Shown here in pieces: positions 49,336-58,147 of a DNA stretch of 64,000 nt. A model generated the notes under the pieces. It was not told where the DNA came from, ran no database searches, and worked only from the letters and a program-made list of their open reading frames with translations. Source of the stretch: JBGLNJ01 sp034434835. Lineage in GTDB: Bacteria > Chloroflexota > Anaerolineae > Fen-1058. Position 1 is the first letter of the stretch; each line of letters begins with the position of its first letter. The DNA lies in NCBI GenBank assembly GCA_034434835.1, contig DAOTXX010000129.1:27125-91124 (forward strand), in the 5' to 3' direction. A program made the translations under genes and the position numbers.

Positions 49336-51762
49336 TCATTCCGCGTTCCGCTGTTCGTCCTCCTTGCCAAACTTTTCGATCCCCTCGGCCAGTTCTCTCA
49401 ATCGAGCTTCGACGCGAGCGTGGACTGTCCCCAAAGGAAATTGGCCGGACTCGTCGCGTTGACCGGCGGGCACGCCGGCGAGTAATTCGATGCCCTCGTC
49501 AATCGTGCGGATCGCCCAGACGTGAAACCTGCCCTCGGCGCATGCCTGAACGACGGCGGGCCGCAGCATCAGATTCTTGATGTTCTGATGAGGAATGATC
49601 ACGCCCTGCTCACCAGTCAGGCCGCGCGCCTGGCAGACCTGGAAAAAGCCTTCGATCTTGTATTGCGCTCCGCCGATGGGCTGAAGCTCGCCGCGTTGGT
49701 TCACCGAGCCGGTCACCGCAATGCCCTGCTGGATCGGTAGACCCGATAGACTCGAAAGGATCGCGTACAGCTCAGCGGACGAGGCGCTGTCGCCTTCCAC
49801 CTCGCTGTACACTTGTTCAAAGCTCAAGCTGGCCGAAAGCGTGAGCGGCTTGTCGAGCGCGTATTGGCCGCCCAGATACCCGGCCAGGATCATGACGCCT
49901 TTGTTGTGGATCGGGCCGCTCATTTCGACTTCGCGCTCGATCGCCACGACGCCCGCGCGGCCCATGAACGTGCGCGCAGTGATGCGCGAAGGGTGCCCGA
50001 AGCTGTAATCGCCCAGCGTCGAAACCGTCAACCCGTTGACCTGGCCGACCATGAGGCCGGTGGTGTCCACCATAATCGTCCCGTCGGCGATCTCTTTTTG
50101 CACGCGCTCTTCGACCCGATTGGAACGATACGTCCACTCGTCCACGGCCCGGTGCACGTCGTCGGCGCTCACGAGCGCATGACCGGCCTTGCCCGCCCAG
50201 TACGAAGCCTCACGAAGGATGTCGGTCACGTCGCCAAAGCGGGTCGTCAGCCTGGTCTGATCTTCGGCCAGGCGGCTGCCAAGCTCGACCATTGCGGCCA
50301 CGCCGGTCGGGTCGAAATCGCGGAGCTGTTCTTCGCTCACCCGCGCGCGGATAAAGAGCGCGTAGCGGTGTTCGTTCTCTGGTGTGCGATCCATGTCGGA
50401 CGCAAAGTCGGCTTTGACCTTGAACAGCTTTTGGAAATCTTCGTCCATCGAGTAAAGTGTGTAGTAGAGGTCAGGTGAGCCAAGCAGGATCACTTTGACA
50501 TCGAGTGGGATCGGCTCCGGCTGAAGTGTGACCGTCGTCAACAGGCGCATCTGTGCGCCAGGCTCTTCGATGGTGATCGCGCCGTTGGAGAGCGCGCGCT
50601 TGAGCGCCTGGTAAGCGAACTCATCGGCCAGCAGGTCTTGGGCGCGCAGGACGAGATAGCCGCCGTTGGCCAGGTGAAGCGCGCCCGCCCGCAGCATCGT
50701 AAAGTCGGTCGTCGTCCCGCCGTACTTGATGTCGTGCTCGATGCGACCCATGAGGTTCATAAACGTCGGATTCGATTCGACGATCACGGGCGCGCCCTTT
50801 TGTCGCGAGCTGTCCACAAGCAGATTGACCTGGTAACGTATCTGCGGCGGCAGCTCGGCGCCTTCGGGTGGAGGCGGTGGGGACGAGGAAGGCGCGGTTT
50901 CCTCGACCGGTGTGGTGCTCTCCTTCCAATCCTGCGCATGCTCGATCATGTCCTGGCGAACCTCTTGCAGGTACGCAATGACCTCATCAACCGCTGCGTA
51001 TTTTTTCTCCAGGTCGTCCAGCAGGTGACCTGCGGCAAAGCTCGCCACCTTCCGATCGAGGTCGCGTAACCGGGCCTTGGCCTCTTTGTCTCGCTCGCGG
51101 ATGGCGCGCACGGCATCACCCAACGCATCTTCCAACTCCCGGCGCGCGGCTTCGATCTGTTGCTGCTGCTTGGCAGGCAACCTGGCGATCATCTCTGGTC
51201 CGGCCGGCTGGCCGTTGATGAGAGGGGCCAGGATCAGCCCCGTGGGCGTTTGCCCCAGCGCAAAGCCTTTGGCTTGGGCCAACTGGTTCAGCCGGGCAAA
51301 CTCGGCATCGCGCGCTTCTTCAAAGGCTCGCGCGATCTGATGTCGGGCCTCTTCGTATTCTTCGGTTTCAAAAGCGCGAGGCAGATCGGTTTGAAGCCGG
51401 GCGACGAATGCCTGCATATCGGCGCGAAACGCGGCCCCCTGGCCGGGCGAAAGCGCGATGGCGCACGGTCTGTACGGATCCGTAAAATGGTTGACGTACA
51501 CCCAATCGGGTGGCGTTGGCTCTGCCGCTGCTTTCTGTTCGAGAAAGCGCTGGATGGTCGTCGCCCGGCCCGTGCCGCCGGGGCCAAGGCAAAAGACGTT
51601 GAAGCCGGGGCTTTCGATGTCAATCCCAAACTCGATGGCGCGTGTCGCGCGCGGCTGACCGATGATGTCGGCGGTGAGGGGAAGCTCAGCCGTGGACTGG
51701 AACGCAAAGCCGGCTGGATCGCACACGCGGCGGAGTTGATGCGGCTCAAGTTCCTGGATCAT
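49336..51762 (-). CDS. Lon-family AAA+ protease (LonC/YcbZ-like)
   Basis: 808-aa S16 serine protease. The ATPase region has a degenerate Walker A, LGPGGTGRATT (Arg in place of Lys), near residue 58. A long helical insertion (about 130-330, with a Pro-rich patch SSSPPPPPEGAE) follows, then the AAA module with Walker-B-like ADVFLVLRAQDLL-type segment GGYLVLRAQDLLADEF. The C-terminal protease shows the Ser-Lys dyad, Ser in EGDSASSAELYA and Lys in QYKIEGFF. This is the family in which ATP use can be weak or lost. It precedes no obvious partner; dnaN lies upstream on the same strand. Confidence 0.9.
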   Translation of the reverse strand: MIQELEPHQLRRVCDPAGFAFQSTAELPLTADIIGQPRATRAIEFGIDIESPGFNVFCLGPGGTGRATTIQRFLEQKAAAEPTPPDWVYVNHFTDPYRPCAIALSPGQGAAFRADMQAFVARLQTDLPRAFETEEYEEARHQIARAFEEARDAEFARLNQLAQAKGFALGQTPTGLILAPLINGQPAGPEMIARLPAKQQQQIEAARRELEDALGDAVRAIRERDKEAKARLRDLDRKVASFAAGHLLDDLEKKYAAVDEVIAYLQEVRQDMIEHAQDWKESTTPVEETAPSSSPPPPPEGAELPPQIRYQVNLLVDSSRQKGAPVIVESNPTFMNLMGRIEHDIKYGGTTTDFTMLRAGALHLANGGYLVLRAQDLLADEFAYQALKRALSNGAITIEEPGAQMRLLTTVTLQPEPIPLDVKVILLGSPDLYYTLYSMDEDFQKLFKVKADFASDMDRTPENEHRYALFIRARVSEEQLRDFDPTGVAAMVELGSRLAEDQTRLTTRFGDVTDILREASYWAGKAGHALVSADDVHRAVDEWTYRSNRVEERVQKEIADGTIMVDTTGLMVGQVNGLTVSTLGDYSFGHPSRITARTFMGRAGVVAIEREVEMSGPIHNKGVMILAGYLGGQYALDKPLTLSASLSFEQVYSEVEGDSASSAELYAILSSLSGLPIQQGIAVTGSVNQRGELQPIGGAQYKIEGFFQVCQARGLTGEQGVIIPHQNIKNLMLRPAVVQACAEGRFHVWAIRTIDEGIELLAGVPAGQRDESGQFPLGTVHARVEARLRELAEGIEKFGKEDEQRNAE

Positions 51763-51786
51763 GGCTCACACTCATACAAACTGCAA

Positions 51787-51845
51787 GAGGCAAGATGCAT
51801 GATGCAGGTCATCCTGCCTCGGCATCTTGCCTCCTGTGCAGTGTC
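51787..51845. repeat. Themed palindrome between dnaN and the Lon-like gene
   Basis: GAGGCAAGATGC pairs perfectly with GCATCTTGCCTC, with internal ATGATGCAGG/CCTGC variants in the loop. It is built from GCAAGATGC-type words. Confidence 0.85.
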
Positions 51846-51862
51846 CGTCTTACCGGCGCGCG

Positions 51863-52996
51863 TCACCGGCTCAGATGCATGGGCATGATCACGCACAGGA
51901 ACGAATCATCGCCCACCGGCGTGAACCTGCCCGGGCTGGATGACGTGGTGGTATCAATCGCGATCTGAGCGGCGTTAGCGACCGTCAAAAAGTCAATCAA
52001 GTATTTGACGTTGAACGCGATCTGGACAGAGCTGCCTTCGATCGTCGCGTCCATCTCACCGATGTTGTCGCCGGTCTCGGCCGAGGTCGCCTGCACGGTG
52101 ATATGTCCTGGTGCCAGCTCGCCACCTGGCTCAACGCTGAGCTTGACGATGTTGGCGCTTTCGCGCGCAAAGACGTTGGCCGCCTTGCAGGCCTTGAGCA
52201 ATTCCGCCGTGCCGACGATGGAGCGTGTGTCCTTCTTCTTGGGGATGATCTGGTTATAGTCGGGAAAGTTGCCGTCAATGAGCTGGCTGACCAGCTCGAT
52301 GTAATCCAGGTGAAACAAGACCTGGCTCTTGGACGGCGTGATGTTGATCGTGATCGGGTTTTCCTGATCGCCGCTGATGCGCCCTAGCTCGCCCAGTGCT
52401 CGCGCCGGGATGATGACGCTGATCGGCTGCGGGACCGGCTCCAGCAGCCCGGCCGTGCGGACGGCCAGGCGGAACCCATCGGACGCGGCAAAGGTCGCTT
52501 TGTCGCCCTCGAACCTGGCGAACACGCCGGTCAAGATGGGGCGGCTTTCGTCCGTCGCCGCCGCAAAGACGACCTGGCTGATCGTCGTCCGCAGCACTTC
52601 GGGGTCAATGCGAATTGCCTTGGAATCATCGGCGGTGGGGATGAGCGGGAACTCGGCCGCGTCAATCCCGCGCACGTTGTTTTCGAACCGTCCGCATTTG
52701 ACATTCAACGTCTGCGTGCGGACGTTGAGTTGCATATCCACGCGCTCCGCGGGCAGCGCGCCCACCAAATCCACGAACGTGCGAGCCGGGACGGTCGTCG
52801 CGCCGTCCTCTTCCACTTTGGCGCCGATCCAACAGGTGATGCCGATTTCGAGGTTGGTCGCCGAAAGCCTCAAGCGGCCCTGGTCGGTGGCGAGCAAGAT
52901 GTTGCTCAGCACAGGCAGGGTGGAGCGGGTGGCGACGGCGCGCGCGACAATGGACAATCCTTTGGCGAGATTTTCCTGAAGGCAACTCACTCTCAT
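51863..52996 (-). CDS. dnaN: DNA polymerase III beta sliding clamp
   Basis: 377-aa clamp loaded on DNA to make the replicase processive. Three repeated clamp domains are seen. Domain 1 opens MRVSCLQENLAKGLSIVARAVATRSTLPVLSNILLAT. Domain 2 contains VFAAATDESRPILTGVFAR, and domain 3 ends in the family tail DDSFLCVIMPMHLSR (cf. MPMRL). GGAG precedes the ATG. It stands apart from dnaA, gyrB and recF, and no DnaA-box cluster was seen around it, so it does not mark the origin here. Confidence 0.97.
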   Translation of the reverse strand: MRVSCLQENLAKGLSIVARAVATRSTLPVLSNILLATDQGRLRLSATNLEIGITCWIGAKVEEDGATTVPARTFVDLVGALPAERVDMQLNVRTQTLNVKCGRFENNVRGIDAAEFPLIPTADDSKAIRIDPEVLRTTISQVVFAAATDESRPILTGVFARFEGDKATFAASDGFRLAVRTAGLLEPVPQPISVIIPARALGELGRISGDQENPITINITPSKSQVLFHLDYIELVSQLIDGNFPDYNQIIPKKKDTRSIVGTAELLKACKAANVFARESANIVKLSVEPGGELAPGHITVQATSAETGDNIGEMDATIEGSSVQIAFNVKYLIDFLTVANAAQIAIDTTTSSSPGRFTPVGDDSFLCVIMPMHLSR

Positions 52997-53037
52997 GGGG
53001 CGTCTCCTATGAAAGCGTTGGGTTAAACGGCGAGCAA

Positions 53038-53066
53038 AGTATACAACAGGTTACACGAGAGGACAA
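53038..53066 (-). promoter_or_regulatory. Promoter of dnaN
   Basis: Minus-strand TTGTCC (53066-53061) and TATACT (53043-53038) are 17 bp apart, about 40 bp upstream of the dnaN start. Confidence 0.7.
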
Positions 53067-53068
53067 AC

Positions 53069-53106
53069 AAGACCTGGCAGGTTTGTGAGACCCACCAGGT
53101 CTTTTA
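53069..53106. terminator. Hairpin terminator between the GYD gene and dnaN
   Basis: AAGACCTGG (53069-53077) pairs with CCAGGTCTT (53095-53103), followed by T-rich DNA on both strands. It would end the GYD transcript ahead of the dnaN promoter. Confidence 0.6.
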
Positions 53107-53160
53107 ACGCAGAGTGGCGCACTGGCATCTATGGCTCATCAGTTGTCCTTGCCTGTCAGG

Positions 53161-53454
53161 TCAAGGCAGCTTTTTGACGCACTCGGCAAACTCTTCCATG
53201 GTAAAGGCCTTGAGCGTCGTCGTCCTGACGTTCCCGGCAGCGCCCAAACCCAGCAGGTAGGTCATGGCGACGGCATCGCTCGGGCCTTCGGCAAGGGCGA
53301 CATAGTCGTACTCCCCCATGGTGGCGTAGATGTTGATCAGCTTGCCTCCCATCGCCTCCAGGCCCTTGATGGCCGCTTCAACCCGCTGAGGCGACTCCTT
53401 GACGGCCTTGATTCCCTGGTCCGTGAATTTCATTAGGACAATGTAAGTCGGCAT
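53161..53454 (-). CDS. GYD-domain protein
   Basis: 97-aa small alpha/beta dimeric protein (GYD family, COG4274-like). It opens PTYIVLMKFTDQGIKAVKESPQR, with GGKLINIYATMGEYDYVALAEGPSD containing the G-[EY]-Y-D signature, and ends AFTMEEFAECVKKL. Function is unknown in the family. The start is ATG 53454 with AAAGGAGGTGAG upstream, an unusually strong RBS. An upstream extension of the frame is not supported. Confidence 0.88.
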   Translation of the reverse strand: MPTYIVLMKFTDQGIKAVKESPQRVEAAIKGLEAMGGKLINIYATMGEYDYVALAEGPSDAVAMTYLLGLGAAGNVRTTTLKAFTMEEFAECVKKLP

Positions 53455-53825
53455 GGCACTCACCTCCTTTCCAAAGTGAAGATCGTGCCAGTGCGCCGCC
53501 TCTGTTTTCGACGCCTGCCTCAACCAAGCCATGAGCTGGTTGAGCCAGGGACGTTGCTCAGGGAGCACCTGACTTGAAGAACCGAAAACGACTCTAGTGG
53601 GCTATGGGTGTGAATCAGGAAACGCGCGAAGCATGCACTTGAGAAGAGGAAAATGAGTAGGGATTACTGGATCGGGAAAGCGCAAGCCCGCAAATACAGT
53701 TTAGCATGATTGCCGTGTGATGTAAACAGGCTTTTCGCGCTCAAGCGACCTGCACACGAACCGAGGCTTTTGACACAGACACGTTGGGGTAGAAGCCCGT
53801 CAGAAGAATGACCATATCCCTGTAG
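53455..53825. other. 370-bp spacer without a recognised gene
   Basis: It holds the RBS of the GYD gene and otherwise unremarkable DNA. No tRNA, promoter of good quality or repeat family was found. The frames open here are antisense to, or continue past, the receiver-ATPase fusion and look like shadows. Confidence 0.5.
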
Positions 53826-54503
53826 CTAAGTGGCCCACGCCGGCAGGCGTACACAAAAGCGCGCGCCGGGCGAGGCGTTTTCCGCCGTGACCTGTCCGCC
53901 GTGACTTGCGACAATGGCTTTGACAATCGCCAGTCCCAATCCGCTGCCGGGGTAGGCCGTGACGTTCCGTCCGCGATGAAAGCGGCTGAACAACTGAGGC
54001 AGGTCATCGGCAGGGATGCCGATGCCAGTATCCGCCACACACAGCTCGGCCCACCCCTCTGACTGCCGCACCGTCACGTTGATGGCGCCACCTTCGGGGG
54101 TGAATTTGCAGGCGTTGTCGAGCAAGTTGCCCACTGCCCGGCGCAATTGCGCGCGGATGCGTGACAGCAGCTCGCGCAGGCTGAAGGGCTTGGTCACGTA
54201 ATCGCCCGCGCCCATCTCCAGGCCCAGCACCTTGTCGGTCTCTTGGTGCTCGACGGTCAGCATGATGATGGGCTGGCGCAAGCCAGACTCGCGCATCTGG
54301 CGGCAAAAGTCAAAGCCGGAGCCGTCGGGCAAGCGCACGTCGAGGATGATCAGATGCGGGTTGTGGCTGCGCGCGTATTGGACGCCCTGCGCGCCAGAGA
54401 CTTGCCACGTGACGGTATAGCCTTCGCGTTCCAGTCCATCCTGTAGGCTGCGAGCTACCGCGGCGTCGTCTTCGATCAACAACAGATGAGTGGATGGATT
54501 CAT
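53826..54503 (-). CDS. Receiver domain fused to a kinase ATPase domain (HisKA missing)
   Basis: 225-aa protein. Residues 1-118 are an OmpR-type receiver with E11-D12-D13, phospho-acceptor D55 (LDVRLPDGSG), T83 and K105. At residues 119-124 (QLRRAV) it passes without a linker into a HATPase_c domain: N-box NLLDNACKF (126-134), G1 DTGIGI, G2 GSGLGLAIVKAI. The receiver's DNA-binding domain and the kinase's HisKA region are both absent. This looks like an in-frame deletion joining a response regulator to its kinase at a shared LRRA sequence, rather than a designed architecture. It starts 14 bp after pckG, in the same orientation. Confidence 0.85.
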   Translation of the reverse strand: MNPSTHLLLIEDDAAVARSLQDGLEREGYTVTWQVSGAQGVQYARSHNPHLIILDVRLPDGSGFDFCRQMRESGLRQPIIMLTVEHQETDKVLGLEMGAGDYVTKPFSLRELLSRIRAQLRRAVGNLLDNACKFTPEGGAINVTVRQSEGWAELCVADTGIGIPADDLPQLFSRFHRGRNVTAYPGSGLGLAIVKAIVASHGGQVTAENASPGARFCVRLPAWAT

Positions 54504-54517
54504 CGCCGAGTGGAAAT

Positions 54518-56305
54518 CTATCCCAAGCGCCGCTTGAGTTCGTCGAGCTGGTTTCTCAAGCGGGCTGGCAGGCGAGTGCCGAATTGCGCGAAATGTTTTT
54601 CAATGTCTGCCACTTCCAGCCGCCAGACGTCCGGGTCCACACGCAGCAGTTCCTGGATGTTTTCGCCAGGAAGATTGAGGCCAGTCAGATCGAGGTTGCT
54701 TTCGTCCGGCAAGAGGCCGATCGGCGTCTGCCGGGCAGTCGCTTTGCCATCCACGCGCTCGCACATCCACTTGAGCACGCGGCTGTTTTCGCCATAGCCG
54801 GGCCAGAGCCACTTGCCCTCGGCGGTCTTGCGGAACCAGTTGACGTAGAAGATGCGCGGCGCGTGATTGCCTAACCGGTCGCCCATGTCCAGCCAGTGCT
54901 GAAAATAATCGGCCATGTTGTAGCCACAAAATGGTTGCATGGCGAACGGGTCACGCCGCACGACGCCCACCGCGCCGATGTTGGCTGCTGTCGTTTCGGA
55001 CGAGGCTGTCGCGCCCAGAAACACGCCGTGATCCCAATTGAACGCCTCGGTCACAAGCGGCACGACACTCGCACGGCGACCGCCAAACACGAAAATGTCA
55101 ATCGGCACACCCTCCGATTTTTCCCAGTCGGGCGAGATCACCGGGCAATTTTCGGCCGGGGCGGTGAAGCGAGCGTTCGGGTGAGCCGCGGGATCGGAGC
55201 TGGCGGGCGTCCAATCGCGGCCCTTCCAGTCCATCGCGTGCGCGGGCGGGTCGCCGTCCATGCCTTCCCACCAGATGTCGCCATCGTCGGTCAGCGCGCA
55301 GTTGGTAAAGATGATATTTTCTTTCAGCGAATCCATCGCGGCCGGATTCGACTTGTACGAGGTGCCCGGCGCGACGCCAAAGAAACCGCACTCGGGGTTG
55401 ATCGCATACAACCGTCCATCGGGGCCGATCTTCATCCAGGCGATGTCATCGCCGATGGTTTCGGCTTTCCAACCTGGAATCGTCGGCTGGATCATGGCCA
55501 GGTTCGTTTTGCCGCACGCCGAGGGGAACGCCGCGGCGATGTGATAACGTTTGCCCTCCGGGCTGGTCAGCCGCAAGATGAGCATGTGCTCGGCCATCCA
55601 GCCTTCGCGTTTGGCCATCACGGAGGCGATGCGAAGCGCAAAGCATTTTTTGCCCAGCAGCGCATTGCCGCCGTAACCGGAGCCATACGACCAGATCAGA
55701 TTCTCGCGGGGAAAATGGCAGATGTATTTTTGCTCAATAGGCGCGCAGGGCCAGGGGACGTCCTTTTGCCCCGGCCCCAGCGGTGCACCGACCGAGTGCA
55801 GGCAGGGAACGAAATCGCCCTCTGTCCCGAGCGCCTCGATCACGGGGGTCCCGACGCGCGTCATGATGTGCATGTTGCAAACCACATAAGGGCTGTCGGT
55901 GATCTCGATCCCGATTTTCGCCATCGGCGAGTCCAGCGGCCCCATGGAAAAGGGGATGACGTACATCGTGCGGCCCTTCATGCAGCCTGTGAACAATCCA
56001 GTCATGGTCTGCTTGAGTTCGGCGTCGTTGATCCAGTTGTTGGTGGGGCCGGCTTCGTCTGGGGTGGGCGTGCTGATGTACGTGCGCGCCTCGACGCGGG
56101 CCACGTCGCTTGGATCGGAGCGAAACAAAAAGCTCTTGGGCCGCCGCTTGAGCGGGATCGCTGCGCCGCTTTGGATCATCTGGGCCATCAGGCGGTCGTA
56201 TTCTTCGATGCTTCCATCGCACCAGTAGATCGAGTCGGGCTGGCACAGCTGCGCCGACTCGCGCACCCAATATTCCAATTTTTTATTCCTGACCGTGTAC
56301 GTCAT
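54518..56305 (-). CDS. pckG: Phosphoenolpyruvate carboxykinase (GTP)
   Basis: 595-aa GTP-type PEPCK interconverting oxaloacetate and PEP, the entry to gluconeogenesis. Characteristic blocks are FLFRSDPSDVARVEARTYIS, YVIPFSMGPLDSP, the kinase-1a P-loop FPSACGKTNLAM (near residue 262), kinase-2 GDDIAWMKIG and GGRRASVVPLVTEAFNWDHGVFLGA. PEPCK in this form is common in actinobacteria and Chloroflexota. GGAGAG lies upstream of ATG 56305. Citrate synthase and aconitase lie divergently next door. Confidence 0.98.
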   Translation of the reverse strand: MTYTVRNKKLEYWVRESAQLCQPDSIYWCDGSIEEYDRLMAQMIQSGAAIPLKRRPKSFLFRSDPSDVARVEARTYISTPTPDEAGPTNNWINDAELKQTMTGLFTGCMKGRTMYVIPFSMGPLDSPMAKIGIEITDSPYVVCNMHIMTRVGTPVIEALGTEGDFVPCLHSVGAPLGPGQKDVPWPCAPIEQKYICHFPRENLIWSYGSGYGGNALLGKKCFALRIASVMAKREGWMAEHMLILRLTSPEGKRYHIAAAFPSACGKTNLAMIQPTIPGWKAETIGDDIAWMKIGPDGRLYAINPECGFFGVAPGTSYKSNPAAMDSLKENIIFTNCALTDDGDIWWEGMDGDPPAHAMDWKGRDWTPASSDPAAHPNARFTAPAENCPVISPDWEKSEGVPIDIFVFGGRRASVVPLVTEAFNWDHGVFLGATASSETTAANIGAVGVVRRDPFAMQPFCGYNMADYFQHWLDMGDRLGNHAPRIFYVNWFRKTAEGKWLWPGYGENSRVLKWMCERVDGKATARQTPIGLLPDESNLDLTGLNLPGENIQELLRVDPDVWRLEVADIEKHFAQFGTRLPARLRNQLDELKRRLG

Positions 56306-56459
56306 GGGCTTGTCTCTCCACGTTAAATGTGGGGCGGATTATACCTGGTCAGGGAAAATTGTCCAACGAGAGAAAGCCGGGCGATGTTGCAACTGGATGG
56401 GACAGCGTGCATCTAAACGAGGACAGAGACCTGTTCGCCAGCATGGTGGGGCGCGTCAG

Positions 56460-56606
56460 ATTTTGCGTGCCGTTGGACCGCGCGGACATGAATGTCCGCG
56501 CTACAATACTGCGCTGGCTAAAGCCAGCTAGCAGTTTGTCGGAGAGCAGGCTGGCATCCCTATGCCAGCCCCTTGAAAACGCAGCTTGGTAGACCGGCGA
56601 TTGATC
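56460..56606. repeat. Four perfect palindromes with two- to four-base loops
   Basis: In about 150 bp: GCGCGGACAT-GA-ATGTCCGCGC, GCTGGCT-AA-AGCCAGC, GGCTGGCAT-(4)-ATGCCAGCC and GACCGGCGAT-TG-ATCGCCGGTC. Stems are perfect, loops are 2-4 bases, and each stem sequence is different. They fill the spacer between pckG and the citrate synthase promoter. Confidence 0.85.
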
Positions 56607-56694
56607 GCCGGTCGAGCCAGCATGGCAGGGTGCGCCATCGTGCACAAAGCCAACTCTGCAAAACTTGGACGCACACCCCAGCATGGTCAACTCA

Positions 56695-56723
56695 TTGACA
56701 CTGGCTGGCAAGGGTGTTATACT
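56695..56723 (+). promoter_or_regulatory. Consensus promoter of the citrate synthase leader
   Basis: TTGACA (56695-56700) and TATACT (56718-56723) are 17 bp apart. Initiation near 56730 gives a leader of about 120 nt. Confidence 0.88.
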
Positions 56724-56729
56724 CCACGC

Positions 56730-56840
56730 ATGACGCAGAGAGATTTGACCGCACTGGTGTTGTCACTCTCGTTGCGCCCTTATTTGCACCAGAGTTACGC
56801 CAACCGGGCGCATCCGGTTGGTTTTTTTATGCCAAGATAA
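56730..56840 (+). promoter_or_regulatory. Leader with possible 36-codon peptide and attenuator
   Basis: The transcript would begin at or next to an ATG opening a 36-codon frame (MTQRDLTALVLSLSLRPYL...), which runs across the terminator hairpin and stops just before the citrate synthase RBS. The leader also contains CTGGTG/CACCAG, which could form an alternative stem ahead of the terminator. This is the arrangement of a transcription attenuator, but the peptide has no obvious regulatory codon run and may not be translated. Confidence 0.45.
56800..56828 (+). terminator. Intrinsic terminator upstream of citrate synthase
   Basis: CCAACCGG (56800-56807) pairs with CCGGTTGG (56814-56821), followed by TTTTTTT. 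It lies between the promoter and the gene, so read-through must be regulated or partial. Confidence 0.85.
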
Positions 56841-56851
56841 GGAGAATGGCT

Positions 56852-58021
56852 GTGAGCACCGTTGCACCTGTCGCTACCGTTGCACCACCCAAACCCGTCT
56901 CGGCTTACGTGAAAGGCCTGGACGGCGTCGTTGCCGCGCAGACCACGCTCAGCTCGATTGATGGTCAGCGCGGGATTCTGACGTATCGAGGCATTGACAT
57001 TCACGAGCTGGCCGAAAAAGCCTGTTACGAAGAAGTCGTGTATTTGCTCTGGTACGGCAAACTGCCGAACCGTCGTGAGCTGGCCGACCTGGAAGCGCGG
57101 CTGGCGGCCAACCGTCCCATCCCGATTCAGATCGTCAACATCTTGCGCCAGACCCCCGATAACGGCATCCCGATGGTGGTCCTGCGTAACGCGGTCAGCG
57201 CGCTGGCCATGTTTGACCCGGATGCCGAGGATATTTCGCCCGAGGCCACACGCCGCAAAGCTGAACGCCTGACCGCGCAGATGGGCACGGTCATGGCAGC
57301 CTATCACCGCATCCGGCAGGGGCTGGAGCCAATTGACCCCGACCCGCGCCTGAGCCACACCCAAAACCTGCTCTACATGCTCACCGGCGATCAGCCTGAT
57401 CCGTTCAGCGTCAAGGCGCTCGACCTGTATCAAGTGCTTCTGGCCGATCATGGCATGAACGCCAGCACGTTTACTGCGCGAGTCGTCGCCTCCACGCAGG
57501 CCGACCTGCACAGCGCGGTCTCGGCGGCGCTGGGCGCGCTCAAAGGCCCGTTGCACGGCGGGGCGGCGGAAGCGACGATGCGGATGCTGTTCGAGATCGG
57601 CGAGCCGGAGAAGGCGGATGCCTTTGTGGAGCATGCCTTCAAAACCAAACGCAAGATCATGGGCATCGGTCACCGCATCTACAAGACCGGTGACCCGCGC
57701 GTCGTCCACCTACAAAAGTGGAGCCGCGCGATGGGTGAGCGCAATGGCGAGCTGAAATGGTACGAGATTCTGCTGGAAGTCGAAAAGGCGGTGCTCAAGT
57801 ACCGGCAGCTTTATCCGAACGTGGATTTCTTTTCGTCCACGATGCTCTATTACATTGGCATCCCGGTGGATATGTTCACGCCCATGTTTGCGGCCAGCCG
57901 CATCGCGGGCTGGAGCGCGCACGTCATCGAGCAGTACGCCGAAAACGTGCTCATCCGTCCGCAATCCGAGTTCATTGGACGGATGGATCAGCATTACGTG
58001 CCGATGGATGAGCGCGAGTGA
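56852..58021 (+). CDS. gltA: Citrate synthase
   Basis: 389-aa enzyme condensing oxaloacetate and acetyl-CoA. Active-site residues are visible: His in ADHGMNAS, His in GIGHRIYKT, and Asp in YPNVDFFSS; GPLHGGAAE is another signature. The short form without the long N-terminal domain resembles the type I/methylcitrate synthase-like dimeric group, so 2-methylcitrate activity cannot be excluded. The start is GTG 56852 because AAGGAG lies 7 nt upstream; ATG 56846, one base after that RBS, is the alternative. An attenuator-like terminator precedes it and aconitase follows. Confidence 0.95.
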   Translation: MSTVAPVATVAPPKPVSAYVKGLDGVVAAQTTLSSIDGQRGILTYRGIDIHELAEKACYEEVVYLLWYGKLPNRRELADLEARLAANRPIPIQIVNILRQTPDNGIPMVVLRNAVSALAMFDPDAEDISPEATRRKAERLTAQMGTVMAAYHRIRQGLEPIDPDPRLSHTQNLLYMLTGDQPDPFSVKALDLYQVLLADHGMNASTFTARVVASTQADLHSAVSAALGALKGPLHGGAAEATMRMLFEIGEPEKADAFVEHAFKTKRKIMGIGHRIYKTGDPRVVHLQKWSRAMGERNGELKWYEILLEVEKAVLKYRQLYPNVDFFSSTMLYYIGIPVDMFTPMFAASRIAGWSAHVIEQYAENVLIRPQSEFIGRMDQHYVPMDERE

Positions 58022-58135
58022 CGTAGGGCGTGGAGAGTGGAGCGTAGAGCGATGAAGGGCCGATGACCAAAGACGAAAGACCAACGGCAAAAGTGGATCG
58101 CCTTTCATCTTTTGTCCGATGACAAAGCTTGCCAG
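58022..58135. repeat. Themed repeats between citrate synthase and aconitase
   Basis: GCGTGGAGAGTGGAGCGTAGAG words are followed by CCGATGACCAAAGACGAAAGACC and an opposed TCATCTTTTGTCCGATGAC. The last two partly pair. Confidence 0.65.
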
Positions 58136-58147
58136 GGGAGAACCAGA

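Noticed and set aside
51863..53066. Replication origin next to dnaN
   Set aside because: No dnaA, recF or gyrB, and no cluster of DnaA boxes or AT-rich unwinding element nearby.
53741..54040. 99-codon frame overlapping the receiver-ATPase fusion
   Set aside because: It overlaps a domain-bearing gene on the same strand in another frame and has no features of its own.
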